From Spisula solida (lineage: Eukaryota > Mollusca > Bivalvia > Venerida > Mactridae): a stretch of 64,000 bases of DNA. Below, in pieces: positions 50,601-59,274 of the stretch. The notes beneath the pieces are model-generated. The model was not told the DNA's origin and did no database searches. It saw only the letters and a list, made by a program, of their open reading frames with translations. The stretch covers positions 12,970,720-13,034,719 of the forward strand of contig OX365950.1 of the NCBI GenBank assembly GCA_947247005.1, read 5' to 3'. How positions within the stretch are numbered: the first letter of the stretch is position 1; each line of letters begins with the position of its first letter. The translations under genes were made by a program, and so were the position numbers.

Positions 50601-53600
50601 AAATCTAAATTGCCAAATTGAATGTCAATTATTATTCAACACTGATCAAAGGCCGAACACTAGTCGATACCATCATTAAATGCATACTATTACTGTTATC
50701 AGAAGATATTTTACTTAAATGCATTTACTATCATCATAGATTACAAGCAATAAAATGTTTTATTGACATCGGCAATGATTGCATAAGGTGAACCCAGGAT
50801 AATATAGTCAAATATATTCAGCAACGTTACAACAAACTTGCATTAGGACATTAAAATTTTTATTGCGCAAGTTAACACTAGAGATGAGGGAGGATTATAG
50901 TCTCCACAAGCTATAATCTTGTCTATGCATCACACATTCATCCGTTTAAGTAGCATATCAACAAATTTCACCATTACTTTAAAACCATTAATGATATAAC
51001 CCCAGCACGATAAATTGCACAACAAGCAAAAACATGCATATACGAGGGGTGATCAAAATTGTTTGTTTGACATCACGCATGTAATGTTATATCTTTTTAA
51101 CATTTAAACCCACTCCTGTTGAAATTATGATATTTCAAATGCATGAATGGTTCGCCATCGTTTGCCAAGCGCAATGTTTGAAAATGTGACAATTTGGGTG
51201 TTTGAGTTGTAAGCGGCTTTCCCATAGGAAGCTGTGTTAATTCAAATTTCAGGCAATCAACACTGATAAAAATAAAGGAACCTACGGTAACAGATTCTGA
51301 ATGTTTAATAAAGAATTTATACTTTTGTCAAGGAATTAAATAAAGTTTTATACAGTATGTAACATCAATCTTAATGTAGCAGTGCGTAAAGTATTGCTCT
51401 TACATTAATAACAAGAAATATCACTGAATGTGATGAATACCCCCAGAAACTGCTTGACACAGTCAGATATGCAAAACTAGACTTGGTACTGATCGGTCAT
51501 GCAAAGTTTCATTGAAATCCGACAATTGGTTGCTGAGAAATAGCACAGACAAAATTTATAAGTGTAAAACAACAAAGGGCCATAACTACCTTAAAATTGA
51601 TCCCATCAACTAGTGCCGACGATATGCACAACTAGACTTGGTACTGATCATTCATGCAAAGTTTTATTGAAATCCGACCAATGGTTACAGAGAAATAGTG
51701 CGGACAAAATTTATAAGTGTAAAAAAACAAAGGGCCATAACTACCTTAAAATTTATCCGACCAATGTGTGCCGACGATATGCACAACTAGACACGGTACT
51801 GATCATTCATGCAAAGTTTCGTTGAAATCCGACCATTGGTTACAGAGAAATAGCGCGGACAAAATTATACGGACCAACCAACCAACAGACCAACCAACCA
51901 ACCAACCTCAAGCATGACTCCAATATAGCCCCCATATACTATGTATCTGGGGGTATAATGAGAAACATTAAATCATACAGTGCAATATAATGATTGCATG
52001 CTCTTAAATGTATGCATATTAAGGGATTGCAATGTTGCAATTTATCTGGTCTGAACTTTCTTTCAGGTCACTGAATCACTGTGACCGTGACCTTGAAAGT
52101 TACAAGTGACCTCAAAATCAATATATACTCAGTACATTTACAAACGCACACACTGTATCTTTCTCAATGTTTGTAAAGTATTATTTCATTGTATTCTAAC
52201 AAAAGTTCTGAAAGTACATGTGAAATCCAATGAAATACAGGATATCTGCTGTACAAATGTAACACAGAGCAGTGTGTTGAGTCCATTTGAAGTTTTTTTT
52301 ATACGAGGCAACAAACCGTAAGTGAATAAAATGTGCGTTTTCAAATGTACTGAGTATACTTGGGTCAAACATTTATACTTAAGGAGATCTAGAAAAAATC
52401 TGCCTTTTAATTCACTGGCTTAATTAGAATGAGATTGTTGCAAGTACAACAAGACTGCGTTCAATAAACGCTTATGCCCCCTGTGGAAGCCTTGTCCATA
52501 AATAAGTCTAAGTCCAAAATTGGGTCAAGGTGAAGGTCAGAATGGGATTAGTAGATACAGGCGTGTGGACAGTGTTCATATACAACATTCATGCAAGTAT
52601 GAAAGCTTTGTAGCAAGCCATATTAATGCTAGAAGAAACGGTCAATTTGGGTTAACCAAGAATTAGGCCCTTCAATAAGTCTAAGTCCAAAATTAGGTCA
52701 AGGTGAAGGTCAAAATGGGGTCAGGTGATACAGGCGCGTTGAGAGTGTTCATATACAACATCCATGCAAGTATGAAAGCTTTGTAGCCAGCCATATTAAT
52801 GCTGGAAGAAACTGTCAATTTGGGTTAACTAGGAATTTGACCCTTCAATAAGTCTAAGTCCAAAATTAGGTCAAGGTGAAGGTCAAAATGGGGTCAGGTG
52901 ATACAGGCCTGTAGAGAGTGTTCATATACAACATCCATGCAAGTATGAAAGCTTTGTAGCAAGCCATAATAATGCTAGAAGAAACTGTCAATTTGGGTTA
53001 ACCAGGACGGACTCGCTGACTTGACGTTGTGGGGTTTTCTTTTGTTCTTTCTTTTGTTTGTAAAACCCCATAAGCAACATTTTGCACCCTGTAAGCAACG
53101 GAATGAATGGAATCTAAATATAGCCTATTGTTCCACACCCCACAACGTTAAGTGGGTGCGTATGGACGGACGAACGGACGGACAGGTGAATCACTATCGA
53201 TAGGGGGGCATAAAAAAGAAAAATCTGTCTGAAAACAACTCTTTACTTATGGAAAAACAAGCTTTTGTCAACTTTAGTTGGTCAACATGACCTGTTCCGA
53301 TTTTCATGAAAATAGGCTCATAAGATACTTAGCGCCTTGTGATGCAAATCTTAAATATGTATGGGTCTTAAATGGTCGTAGGTAACACTTAATATGACCT
53401 TCTCATTCCATGCCAGCAAATTACTGATCTCTTAAAATATAAAATTTTGGCCAGTTCCACAATGTTTAAACTTATTTCAGTTTAATCAATGTTTGTAAAT
53501 ATCCCATTATGCTGGCAACCTATAGCTTTGAGGCTATAATTATACTATCTACTAGATGCATCTGATGGACTCGGCAATCATTCAATCTTTACAAGTCATT

Positions 53601-55140
53601 ATATAGTTCCTTTGTTTATTTCAAGTGGCCTTATAATTAATTGTAATTACCCTTACAAGCTAAACTGACACTCATAAATGATGTGTTAACTGGTAACAAA
53701 ACCTAGATTTTTTTGTAATTCAGGAGCTTAATTTGCACGTACAGTTAGACATATATTCTGTATGACAAACATTCTGTTTTATAAATATAGTTTTAAGTCC
53801 CACTGGTCAACAGTATTTATGTAATATGGAGACCTTCCCTGGGGCCAATTTAATCGATATACCTTAGCTTAAAGATTTGAATTTTTCATGTGATATTTTG
53901 AACTTCCTAAGATAACTAGAGTTATAATAATAATAACAAGTAATTAAGAATTGTAAGCAATACAGAAGTCCTCTACCGGTTTAAGCCATTTTCAATGCTT
54001 CTGTTGTAATAGGAACCACAATTTTGGTCGGAATCAAAATATTTTTGAACGTGCATTATCGCCTTATTGCCCCCTATCCACATACCATGTTTCAAACCTA
54101 GCTTGGAAACTGTTTGAGTTATGTCAGGATCGAGATATTTTTACGGAATGACGGACTGACTGACGGACTAACAACTATATGAACTCGAATCGTCATAAAT
54201 AACTATTTGAACTTGTCCAAAATGTATGGGTTAACATTGTATGCTCTCAATAATCATATGGATAAGTCTTATCTTGGTTAAGATATGTCTATGAACTGGG
54301 TGCCTGATGAGTTGCATTATCCTGACATTGATTGAACAAGCAGGTACCTGAAAATAATTATGCTGAGTGTCAAGCAAGGGAGATATCAGGGCCATTTTTA
54401 CTGACTTTGGTAAGTCACAGCCTTGGATCAAACCCAACACCTTTTGCACTCAAATACAACACTCTCACTAGGCCTTTAAGGCGTAGTCAATACCCTGTAC
54501 ACCACACATACTTACATAGCACAGAGCCAACTCTGGTCATAGTCAAAGCCACCACCTTCTGATATACTCGTACTCTGTAATGTTCTTGACAACTGATGAA
54601 CTGTAATATATAAAATATACATAAATTCATTAGTGGTTTTACGTTGACAAGCAGTGATTACTGAATAGTTAAACGATTGATAGAACAGTCTCTACAGCAC
54701 TCCTACGTACAGCCATAACACACCAACAGTGTCCCTATGGGCAGCTGCAACTTGTATACATAACAACATTGTCACTATGAGCATCTGTGATCCCACAACA
54801 TTGTCACTATGGGCATCTGCAAACTCAACAGTGAACCTTTCGGCAGCTTCAACCTCTCAACAGCTGTAACTTGTATTTAAAAAACAACAGTGTCAGCATT
54901 TTAACTTAGATAATTACCTGCTATAGAAATTCCCTCTTAACAAAAGCCAGAATATTTATTCCACAAAAGGTATTTGCCCTTGAGACATATGGCTGAACCA
55001 ATAGTAAAACAAACAATATTTTATGAGTACTTTTTGTATTCCCAAACAACTTACTGACAATGCTTTTAGCGCTTTGATTTGTGGGTGGTATAAATACAAT
55101 TGGAGAACAATAAAACATGCAGACATCTAGATGACATACT
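32616..55140 (-). CDS. SLC4A11: SLC4A11-like transporter, 16 exons, N-terminus missing
   Basis: Sixteen minus-strand exons join in phase into 691 residues; human SLC4A11 is about 890, so roughly 180-200 N-terminal residues are missing. The cytosolic domain includes [22 protein letters not shown] and [14 protein letters not shown]. The membrane domain begins [15 protein letters not shown] and continues [81 protein letters not shown] and [17 protein letters not shown]. The C-terminus is [20 protein letters not shown] and KGTAYHWD point to SLC4A11 and not to bicarbonate transporters of the family. SLC4A11 proteins move H+/OH- or NH3 with H+ across the plasma membrane; borate transport is disputed. 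The large extracellular loop has two N-glycosylation sequons (NRT, NQT). Confidence 0.94.
33350..33519 (-). CDS. SLC4A11: SLC4A11 exon
   Basis: 170 nt. Encodes [20 protein letters not shown] and a hydrophobic stretch ([19 protein letters not shown]) ending LLIPLR. Splits an Arg codon with the last exon. Confidence 0.96.
34112..34304 (-). CDS. SLC4A11: SLC4A11 exon
   Basis: 193 nt. Encodes [19 protein letters not shown] and [19 protein letters not shown]. Donor CAG|GTACCA, acceptor ACATTTCAG. Confidence 0.95.
34559..35143. mobile_element. hAT-like non-autonomous element (585 bp)
   Basis: In an SLC4A11 intron. Perfect terminal repeats CACAGGTAACTGTATCATT / AATGATACAGTTACCTGTG extend imperfectly to about 55 bp. 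An 8-bp target-site duplication GTTTTGCA flanks it at 34551-34558 and 35144-35151. An 8-bp duplication with CA..TG termini is typical of the hAT superfamily. No transposase reading frame. Confidence 0.88.
36098..36271 (-). CDS. SLC4A11: SLC4A11 exon
   Basis: 174 nt, phase 2 at both ends. Encodes [19 protein letters not shown] and [19 protein letters not shown], among the most conserved SLC4A11 segments. Confidence 0.96.
36529..36790 (+). mobile_element. pearl-like element type 1, copy 1 (single core)
   Basis: Starts ACAAGACTGCGTTCAATAAACGC with a small 5' hairpin (GCGTTcaataAACGC). One core unit (TTAGGTCAAGGTGAAGGTC..), then a GAAC/GGAC microsatellite, then a terminal hairpin CCCCATCTTTCGATATGGGG followed by GCATAAAAA. 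Same plan as the copies at 46.46 and 52.45 kb. Confidence 0.8.
36923..37094 (-). CDS. SLC4A11: SLC4A11 exon
   Basis: 172 nt. Encodes [20 protein letters not shown] and [19 protein letters not shown], ending NAPQNK. Confidence 0.95.
37418..38367. mobile_element. mariner-type MITE, about 950 bp
   Basis: In an SLC4A11 intron. Left end TACGAGGGGTAATCAATATA; the right end is the reverse complement of TACAGGGGATGATCAATATA. TA dinucleotides bound it. The CGAGGGGT..TCA terminus is typical of mariner/IS630 elements. No transposase is recognisable inside. A related left end lies at 51042. Confidence 0.75.
39121..39700. repeat. 107-114-bp tandem array of a tRNA-like half, 6 copies
   Basis: Each unit has TATGGTTCCAGTGGGGGTTG + AACCCACGACCATCAGGAAA, then AATGTACAAATACATGCTAT and an A-rich run of 12-24 bases. 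A diverged copy lies at 38804. Confidence 0.92.
39668..39748 (-). mobile_element. tRNA-like SINE head at the array end
   Basis: On the minus strand, ATGGTTAAGTGGAAATCAAA supplies an A box and GTGGGTTCAAACCCCACTGG supplies a B box, spaced as in a tRNA. Only this copy has the A-box half. It is considered a SINE head, not a functional tRNA. Confidence 0.55.
40386..40772 (+). mobile_element. pearl-like element type 2, copy 1
   Basis: Starts AACAAGAGATGTTTGTAAAACAT (5' hairpin ATGTTTgtaAAACAT) then ATATGCCCCCATGG. Two core repeats with CAACCTCCATG.AAAG and AAGATCCTAGGTCA. Ends CATCAAAGATGGGGGCATAA. Confidence 0.75.
40784..40890 (-). CDS. SLC4A11: SLC4A11 exon
   Basis: 107 nt. Encodes [20 protein letters not shown] and [15 protein letters not shown]. 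Confidence 0.94.
41143..41323 (-). CDS. SLC4A11: SLC4A11 exon (large extracellular loop and following helix)
   Basis: 181 nt if the acceptor nearest the coding sequence is used (CATTCCAG|AT, repeat unit 1). Encodes [38 protein letters not shown] and [15 protein letters not shown]. Both phases agree with the neighbouring exons. Six further acceptors upstream, in 39-bp steps, are also in frame and would add [17 protein letters not shown] 13-residue repeats. Which acceptor is used cannot be told from sequence. Confidence 0.85.
41301..41770. repeat. 39-bp minisatellite (12 units) overlapping a 3' splice site
   Basis: Unit AGTGTCATAATGTACATCAA + AATCTGGAATGTCATAAAC. Ten units are 39 bp; units 7 and 8 are 40 bp (one extra base). 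Unit 1 overlaps the exon ending at 41323. On the minus strand each unit contains TTTATGACATTCCAG|ATTTTG. Confidence 0.96.
41965..42038 (-). CDS. SLC4A11: SLC4A11 exon
   Basis: 74 nt. Encodes [20 protein letters not shown] followed by NLVH. Donor A|GTGAGT, acceptor TATTTCAG. Confidence 0.95.
42590..42810 (-). mobile_element. tRNA-derived SINE family 2, copy 2
   Basis: In an SLC4A11 intron. Minus-strand head GGTGGCGTAGAAGTAGGGCG with a B box GGTCAGGGTTCAATG. The body matches the copy at 28075-28335 (GCGCCCAGGAATATCGTACA, ACAGGCAACAATT, TTTGCTCAGAATTAACTAG). Confidence 0.7.
42871..43003 (-). CDS. SLC4A11: SLC4A11 exon
   Basis: 133 nt. Encodes [20 protein letters not shown] and [19 protein letters not shown]. 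Confidence 0.95.
43172..43530. repeat. 28-bp minisatellite, about 13 copies
   Basis: In an SLC4A11 intron. Unit TTACATCTTATATTTGTCTT + TGACTTTG, with a few truncated copies near 43460. Confidence 0.95.
43664..43777 (-). CDS. SLC4A11: SLC4A11 exon
   Basis: 114 nt. Encodes [20 protein letters not shown] and [17 protein letters not shown], a hallmark SLC4 membrane segment. Confidence 0.96.
44361..44483 (-). CDS. SLC4A11: SLC4A11 exon (first membrane helix)
   Basis: 123 nt. Encodes [20 protein letters not shown] and [20 protein letters not shown]. Confidence 0.96.
44900..44987 (-). CDS. SLC4A11: SLC4A11 exon
   Basis: 88 nt, starting in phase 0. Encodes a basic start ([11 protein letters not shown]) and [15 protein letters not shown], the amphipathic stretch before the first helix. 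Confidence 0.93.
45410..45601 (-). CDS. SLC4A11: SLC4A11 exon
   Basis: 192 nt, phase 0 at both ends. Encodes [20 protein letters not shown] and [19 protein letters not shown] of the cytosolic domain. The donor is the weaker AAG|GTTTGT. Confidence 0.93.
46020..46135. repeat. T-rich tandem repeat, about 20-21 bp unit
   Basis: In an SLC4A11 intron. TGCCTTTGTGTTCTTTTCTG is repeated about five times. The Cys/Phe/Leu-rich plus-strand frames here follow from this composition. Confidence 0.85.
46462..46750 (+). mobile_element. pearl-like element type 1, copy 2 (single core)
   Basis: Same ends as the copy at 36.53 kb. It keeps the extra core segment GAAACGGTCAATTTGGGTTA before the GGACGGAC microsatellite and the terminal hairpin. 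Confidence 0.82.
46751..48190. other. intron sequence, nothing recognised
   Basis: Within the SLC4A11 intron 45602-49354. AT-rich, with short chance frames only. Confidence 0.45.
48215..48710. repeat. 37-bp minisatellite, about 13 copies
   Basis: In an SLC4A11 intron. Unit TTACACTTTTCAGGCATGAT + ATAATTGTACCGAAGCC. The first and last copies are diverged. Confidence 0.95.
49355..49478 (-). CDS. SLC4A11: SLC4A11 exon
   Basis: 124 nt. Encodes [20 protein letters not shown] then [21 protein letters not shown]. This frame (not the one that stays open into the upstream intron) is chosen because it continues into [10 protein letters not shown]. Confidence 0.93.
49520..49802 (+). mobile_element. pearl-like element type 2, copy 2
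   Basis: Starts AACAAGAAATGTTTGTAAAACAT; shares GCCCAATAGTCAGAAA, CCATGTAAAGTTTGAAGATC and CCGACATGTGCAAAGCAAT with the copy at 40.39 kb; ends GATGGGCCAGGGCATAATA. Confidence 0.75.
49993..50430. repeat. 23-bp minisatellite, about 19 copies
   Basis: In an SLC4A11 intron. Unit AGTACATACAGTACCCTAAT + AAA, with ATGCAG and ACGCTA variants. The variants recur in the same order, suggesting block duplication. Confidence 0.96.
51042..51300 (+). mobile_element. truncated mariner-type MITE left end
   Basis: TACGAGGGGTGATCAAAATTG matches the terminus at 37418. No matching right end was found, so the boundary on that side is a guess. Confidence 0.4.
51411..51960 (+). mobile_element. pearl-like element type 3 with three cores
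   Basis: Starts ACAAGAAATATCACTGAATGTGA (5' hairpin TCACtgaatGTGA) then ATACCCCCAG. Three core repeats of about 160 bp contain ACTAGACTTGGTACTGATC and AAAGGGCCATAACTACC. Then an ACCA microsatellite, ending TATCTGGGGGTATAATG, the inverse of the start. Confidence 0.78.
52448..53216 (+). mobile_element. pearl-like element type 1, copy 3 (three cores, itself interrupted)
   Basis: Has the same ends as the copies at 36.53 and 46.46 kb, but three tandem cores of about 170 bp (starting near 52498, 52675 and 52845), each with TTAGGTCAAGGTGAAGGTCA and CATGCAAGTATGAAAGCTTT. The microsatellite is broken by another small element at about 53012-53161. Confidence 0.85.
53012..53161. mobile_element. small MITE nested in the pearl-like element
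   Basis: About 150 bp with terminal repeats CTTGACGTTGTGGGGTTTTC and, at the right, CACACCCCACAACGTTAAG. Comparison with the intact copy at 46.66 kb (AACCAGGACGGACGGACGAA) shows the interruption within GACGGA. Confidence 0.8.
54020..54180 (+). mobile_element. fragment of a pearl-like element
   Basis: TTGCCCCCTATCCACATACC followed by a GACGGACTGACTGACGGAC microsatellite resembles the other elements, but neither end is intact. Confidence 0.4.
54516..54600 (-). CDS. SLC4A11: SLC4A11 exon
   Basis: 85 nt. Encodes [20 protein letters not shown] followed by DQSWLCA, matching the family's HLLSDTIQ..QQSWLC region. Donor GCTAT|GTAAGT, acceptor TATATTACAG; both phases fit. Confidence 0.9.
55055..55140 (-). 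CDS. SLC4A11: SLC4A11 exon (most 5' exon found)
   Basis: 86 nt. Encodes [20 protein letters not shown] then NQSAKSIV. Compare CNLDLLMAMLF in the vertebrate protein. The donor GTCA|GTAAGTTG is strong and the phase fits the next exon. It begins with one base of a split codon, so at least one more exon lies upstream. Confidence 0.78.
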
Positions 55141-55164
55141 CTGTATTCAAGGATGAGCTAATTA

Positions 55165-55320
55165 TTATTCAATCTCAGTAAGATAACACAATCCTGTTGG
55201 GCTTAGATGTACCATCTCATCCAAGCAAGATAATACAATTCTGTCTGGCTTAGATGTACCATCTCATCCCAGCAAGATAATACAATTCTGTCTGGCTTAG
55301 ATGTATGTACCACGACATCC
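55165..55320. repeat. 57-bp tandem repeat, 3 copies
   Basis: Unit contains AGCAAGATAATACAATTCTG and TCTGGCTTAGATGTACCATC. Lies just upstream of the most 5' SLC4A11 exon found. Confidence 0.85.
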
Positions 55321-55913
55321 CAGTCTGTTGGGAGTTAATATAATTAACTGCACAGACATGATTAATATTATGCATGTACAGCCATTTCTATCCGGTAATT
55401 ACAGATTTTTTTCCCAACATGGTTACGCTAAAATTTATCACCCAATCAAATCAACTACATGTACAAGTTTATTTTAATAATGAAAACAACTTTTATAGCC
55501 GAACATGTAAAAATTGTATTGTTATTTGGATTTGCTTATAATAATTGAACAGAGTGATATACATTTCATATGACAGACTGTTTCTATCTATATTTGTAAG
55601 ATTATGTATATTATACAAGTCTGTCAATAAACAGCCGTTCTGTTCATACATATTAATAAGAATGTGCAATATAATTGTAATGAAACAAATCCAAATATTA
55701 ATCATTTGACATTCTAAAAGGAAACCATATGAATTTTACTGCCCTAAGTCCTATAGACCCAGGAAATTAATTTGCAAGTCAGGTTAAAGCTCAAAGTTTG
55801 ATTACACCAATAATGCCTTACTGAGTATCCTCTTCTGAGCAATTAAGCTAGTTTTAGCTCATCCGAATGTACATCTTATAGGGGTCCAAATGATATATAA
55901 AGTTAATATAAAC

Positions 55914-56180
55914 TAGAGCTGTCGCCATTCGGCTGACTAATATACCCCCACAGGCAAAGGGCCATAATTCTGCCAAAATTCATCGCAGCGCAAATTCCTT
56001 TCTTCATGCACATCTATATGTTGAGGTTGTTTATCTGTAAAAGTTTGAGCGAAATTCTGCCAAAACTGTAGGAGTTGCGTCCACAAGAATGCGTCTACGG
56101 ACAGACAGACGGACAGACAGACAAGCTGAATCCAGTATACCCCCCTTACAACTTGTTGTGCGGGGGGGGGGGGGGTATAA
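55914..56180 (+). mobile_element. pearl-like element type 4 with G-run end
   Basis: Starts ACTAGAGCTGTCGCCATTCGGC, then ATATACCCCCACAGGCAAAG. A GACGGACAGACAGAC microsatellite precedes GTGC and a 14-base G run (56162-56175) and TATAA, the inverse of the start with expanded G. Confidence 0.7.
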
Positions 56181-56189
56181 ATATTATGT

Positions 56190-58650
56190 CCTCTGAGTAA
56201 GGAATCTTTTGTTGTTCCCCTGTTGATTGATCAAGTCTTGTTTTAAATGACAATACACTATTACTGATAATTAACAGTATCTGCATCAAGGTTGTTCCAG
56301 CTATCGATACATGGCTGACTGGGAAAGTATTTTACCTTAGTGATTTTGTTAACATTCTGTTCATAACTTTGATCAATATTCCCCTGGTAACATTATCGTT
56401 GTGGTAAAAAAGTTTAGTAGTTTAGTTTATACAACAGAATTGACACAAGTAACTTCAGGTAGATAGACAAACACTGCATGGACATTGAACGATCCTAGCA
56501 TAGCTCTTAATTGTGAGCAGTTTGCGCTCATGAGCCGATAAAAACCTGTGTCAAAGTTTCATTTCAATTCAATCATATATCATTATGCCAACTTCCATAC
56601 CCAACAATTAAGTATTTCAAATTGACAGTATATAGCACAAGCTACTAGCTATAACACTCTACTCATCATTTTTAGGACTAATTATAATCATTATGCCAAC
56701 TTTCACACCCAACAATTTTGTATTTCAAAATGACAATAGCACAAACTACTATAACACCCTGCTCACCATTTGTAGCACTGGGTTTAATTATGTAGATAAC
56801 TAAGAAAATTGTGGCATTTAAGTACCATCCTAAAACATTCAATGATTCTCATATACTTTTTAAAACAAATCTCACTTCAAGGACTTCTCACAAAATAGCC
56901 CATAAAATGACAAGGACCATTACTCACTCGAGATTTGCAAGGTTTGCAATATATTAATGTAGGACAAACAGTTAAGTTGTTATTTTTGTTTTAATGAGAT
57001 CGTTGAGACACAAATCAGGACAATAAACTTTGTGGTCCGCTTTGTGAGGAACAGATTCAAGGAGCACAATACATCAACACAATAATATATAAACTGATAC
57101 AATAAAGATGCACCTGGAAGCTCGTAGTTTGTAATTATATCAACCATAAATGATAAAGAAAGGAGCAACAAGTGATATGATGAGTGGGCATTGATGACAA
57201 CATTTCAAATTCACATTTTGACAGACACAAATAGCATTAAGAATACTTTGTTAGATATTGCAATTTAGCACTTTTGCACGCAAAACTTAAACCAATTTTA
57301 AATGTAACACCGATACTTAGTCAAGATATCAATACAAAACTGTATTCTCAGAGGTTTATACCTCTTATTTTTTATTTGGGCAAGTTCAGTGTAACAAGAA
57401 AATGGGTTGACGATTTACGATAATTTAGTCAAATGGCAGTCACAATACCTCCCATAAAGTTGATGAATTGACTTGTAATCAATAACAAGCAGGCGTACAA
57501 AATAATATATAATTTATAATCCCTGTTTATCTGAAGTTTCATCAGCCTCAAATGAATGAATATTTTTGATGCAAACTGATATGTAATGCAACAGTTATCA
57601 TTAAATCAAAGTGGTATGTTAAACAGGTTTAGAAAAAATGTCAATATCGTATATTATTATGATACTATATAATAAACCTGAGTTCAATGAACAATATTAA
57701 ACTTAAATTGTTGACAAAACACACAGAAATGAAAAAGATTGGCAATATTATACTGGTAATCAAATGTATAAGTTTTGTTGTGTATACCAATAATGCGTGA
57801 AAAACTGTGTATGGCTCAACCTCAGTGGTAGAAATGAGCCAGTAGGCGGCAAAAATCAACTGGTAATTGGAGCAATTAATTTTATAATTGGTGGTTTAAC
57901 TTTTAATAATATTCTGCTTTTTACATAGAAAGGTCCCTTAAATCAAATGCTTACTTTTTAAGTTAAACATTAGCTACATCAAAACATTTCTACACTTCTG
58001 CAACCTTAAAATGTGGGATGAAAAGTGACAATTAAGGCTTGTGAGTGGACTCTCACTACCTTAATTGCAACTTTAAGAACATTACATTTGTTTTTATTTA
58101 TTTATGTCTCACAAGTAAATGACCAAACCGTTCTCAAATTAAATTGCCTGAAAACAGCAATCATGCACTTCAGTGTTTACATCACAACAAATATAGTAAA
58201 TCAAACAATACCTGTATTAATCAAAGATCACAGATACTCACGCCAGGAGTTAATTGTGTTGACATAATTAGATAAATCAATTCAAACATTATCTCTAGTC
58301 AGTAAAAAACCAAACCAATGTTGAAAAGACATGATAAAGTCACCTTAGTCATGATAAAACAATAGACTAAAGATAACCAGGTAACAAAGGTTGTATCGTT
58401 TGACATGTCATAGAAATACGATAGTCACAGTGTCATTAAGTTGGCAATTATCATTGCCTCAATAACTGACTGATGAAGAATTCAAGTCACGTTTGTTTAT
58501 TTGGCCTGAATTCTGTTGCTCAAAAATGTTACAGGGCCGATTCACCTAACCAGTTTTCTTGACTGTATCCTATAGTAGAAAATATCAACCAGGAGCAAGG
58601 AGTGTCTCCATTATCGAGGAAAATCAACATTTTTGCCAAAATTTCTTGAA
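56190..58650. other. no gene recognised
   Basis: AT-rich DNA. One block of about 115 bp is duplicated at 56575-56690 and 56691-56775 (ATTATGCCAACTTYCAYACC). A weak candidate exon at 58251-58295 on the minus strand was considered and not accepted. This is probably SLC4A11 intron. Confidence 0.4.
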
Positions 58651-58659
58651 AGGTGCATG

Positions 58660-58745
58660 TATATGACCAGCAATCGATCCTGCCAATCAAACACAGACTG
58701 CTGGGTTACAAATCCAGTGCACTAACCACAGCTGCCTCTGTAATT
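58660..58745 (-). mobile_element. tRNA-like SINE head remnant
   Basis: The minus strand reads GCTGTGGTTAGTGCACTGGA..TTTGTAACCCAGCAG..GTTTGATTGGC, a tRNA-like A box and weak B box. No SINE body was identified. Confidence 0.35.
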
Positions 58746-59274
58746 CCACATGGCAGCCATGTTTGTTTACACAGAAGTTTAACTCTTTTCGTTTTGGTGA
58801 AGAGCTTGAAGAGTTAGTTTATATTTAGATTCTTGTCACTTGAGTAAACTCTAGTACCACTCTAGTTGTTACAAATTGTTTGACAAAATGTGGACAAATA
58901 GTTAAGATGTTTGTTCAGAATTATGTGGGTCAAAGTGCTTGTTCTATAATGTTCAGGGGTGAGTGTCGACCAACTGAAACCTCTGCATCCCTCCAAGATT
59001 ACAATACAAAGTTTCTGGCAATTGAGGAAGAAAAGTTAAAATTAGACAGAGCTAGAGCTATACATGTGTAATATATATAGTAACATTATTTCCAATACAT
59101 GCATTAATGATAAAATATAACATATTAATAATAACAAAGTTTTGATAATAGACTTAAACATTGATGTACCCTGTTTTATAGTAAGCAATTTGTTGTTATT
59201 TGTGTTCCACAAAGACAGTTATTATAAGTGTGTGGCCATTTGTTTTTCCCTCCAATTATTGCAAGAATGGCTGA

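Larger units (their letters stand above)
52415..53418 (+). mobile_element. MITE family A, copy 4, split by a nested insertion
   Basis: The left part, 52415-52448 (CTGGCTTAATTAGAATGAGA..AAGTACAA), and the right part, 53217-53418 (AAATCTGTCTGAAAACAACT..CATTCCATGCCAGCA), together reconstitute the family A plan. They are separated by a type 1 pearl-like element. Confidence 0.78.

Noticed and set aside
54921..55000. Candidate minus-strand exon ending at CAG|GTAATT (near 54917)
   Set aside because: It lies inside the intron between two exons that already join in phase, and its frames are closed by stops.
58251..58295. Candidate minus-strand exon ending at a GTGAGT donor
   Set aside because: The phase does not fit the next SLC4A11 exon and the translated residues do not resemble the family.
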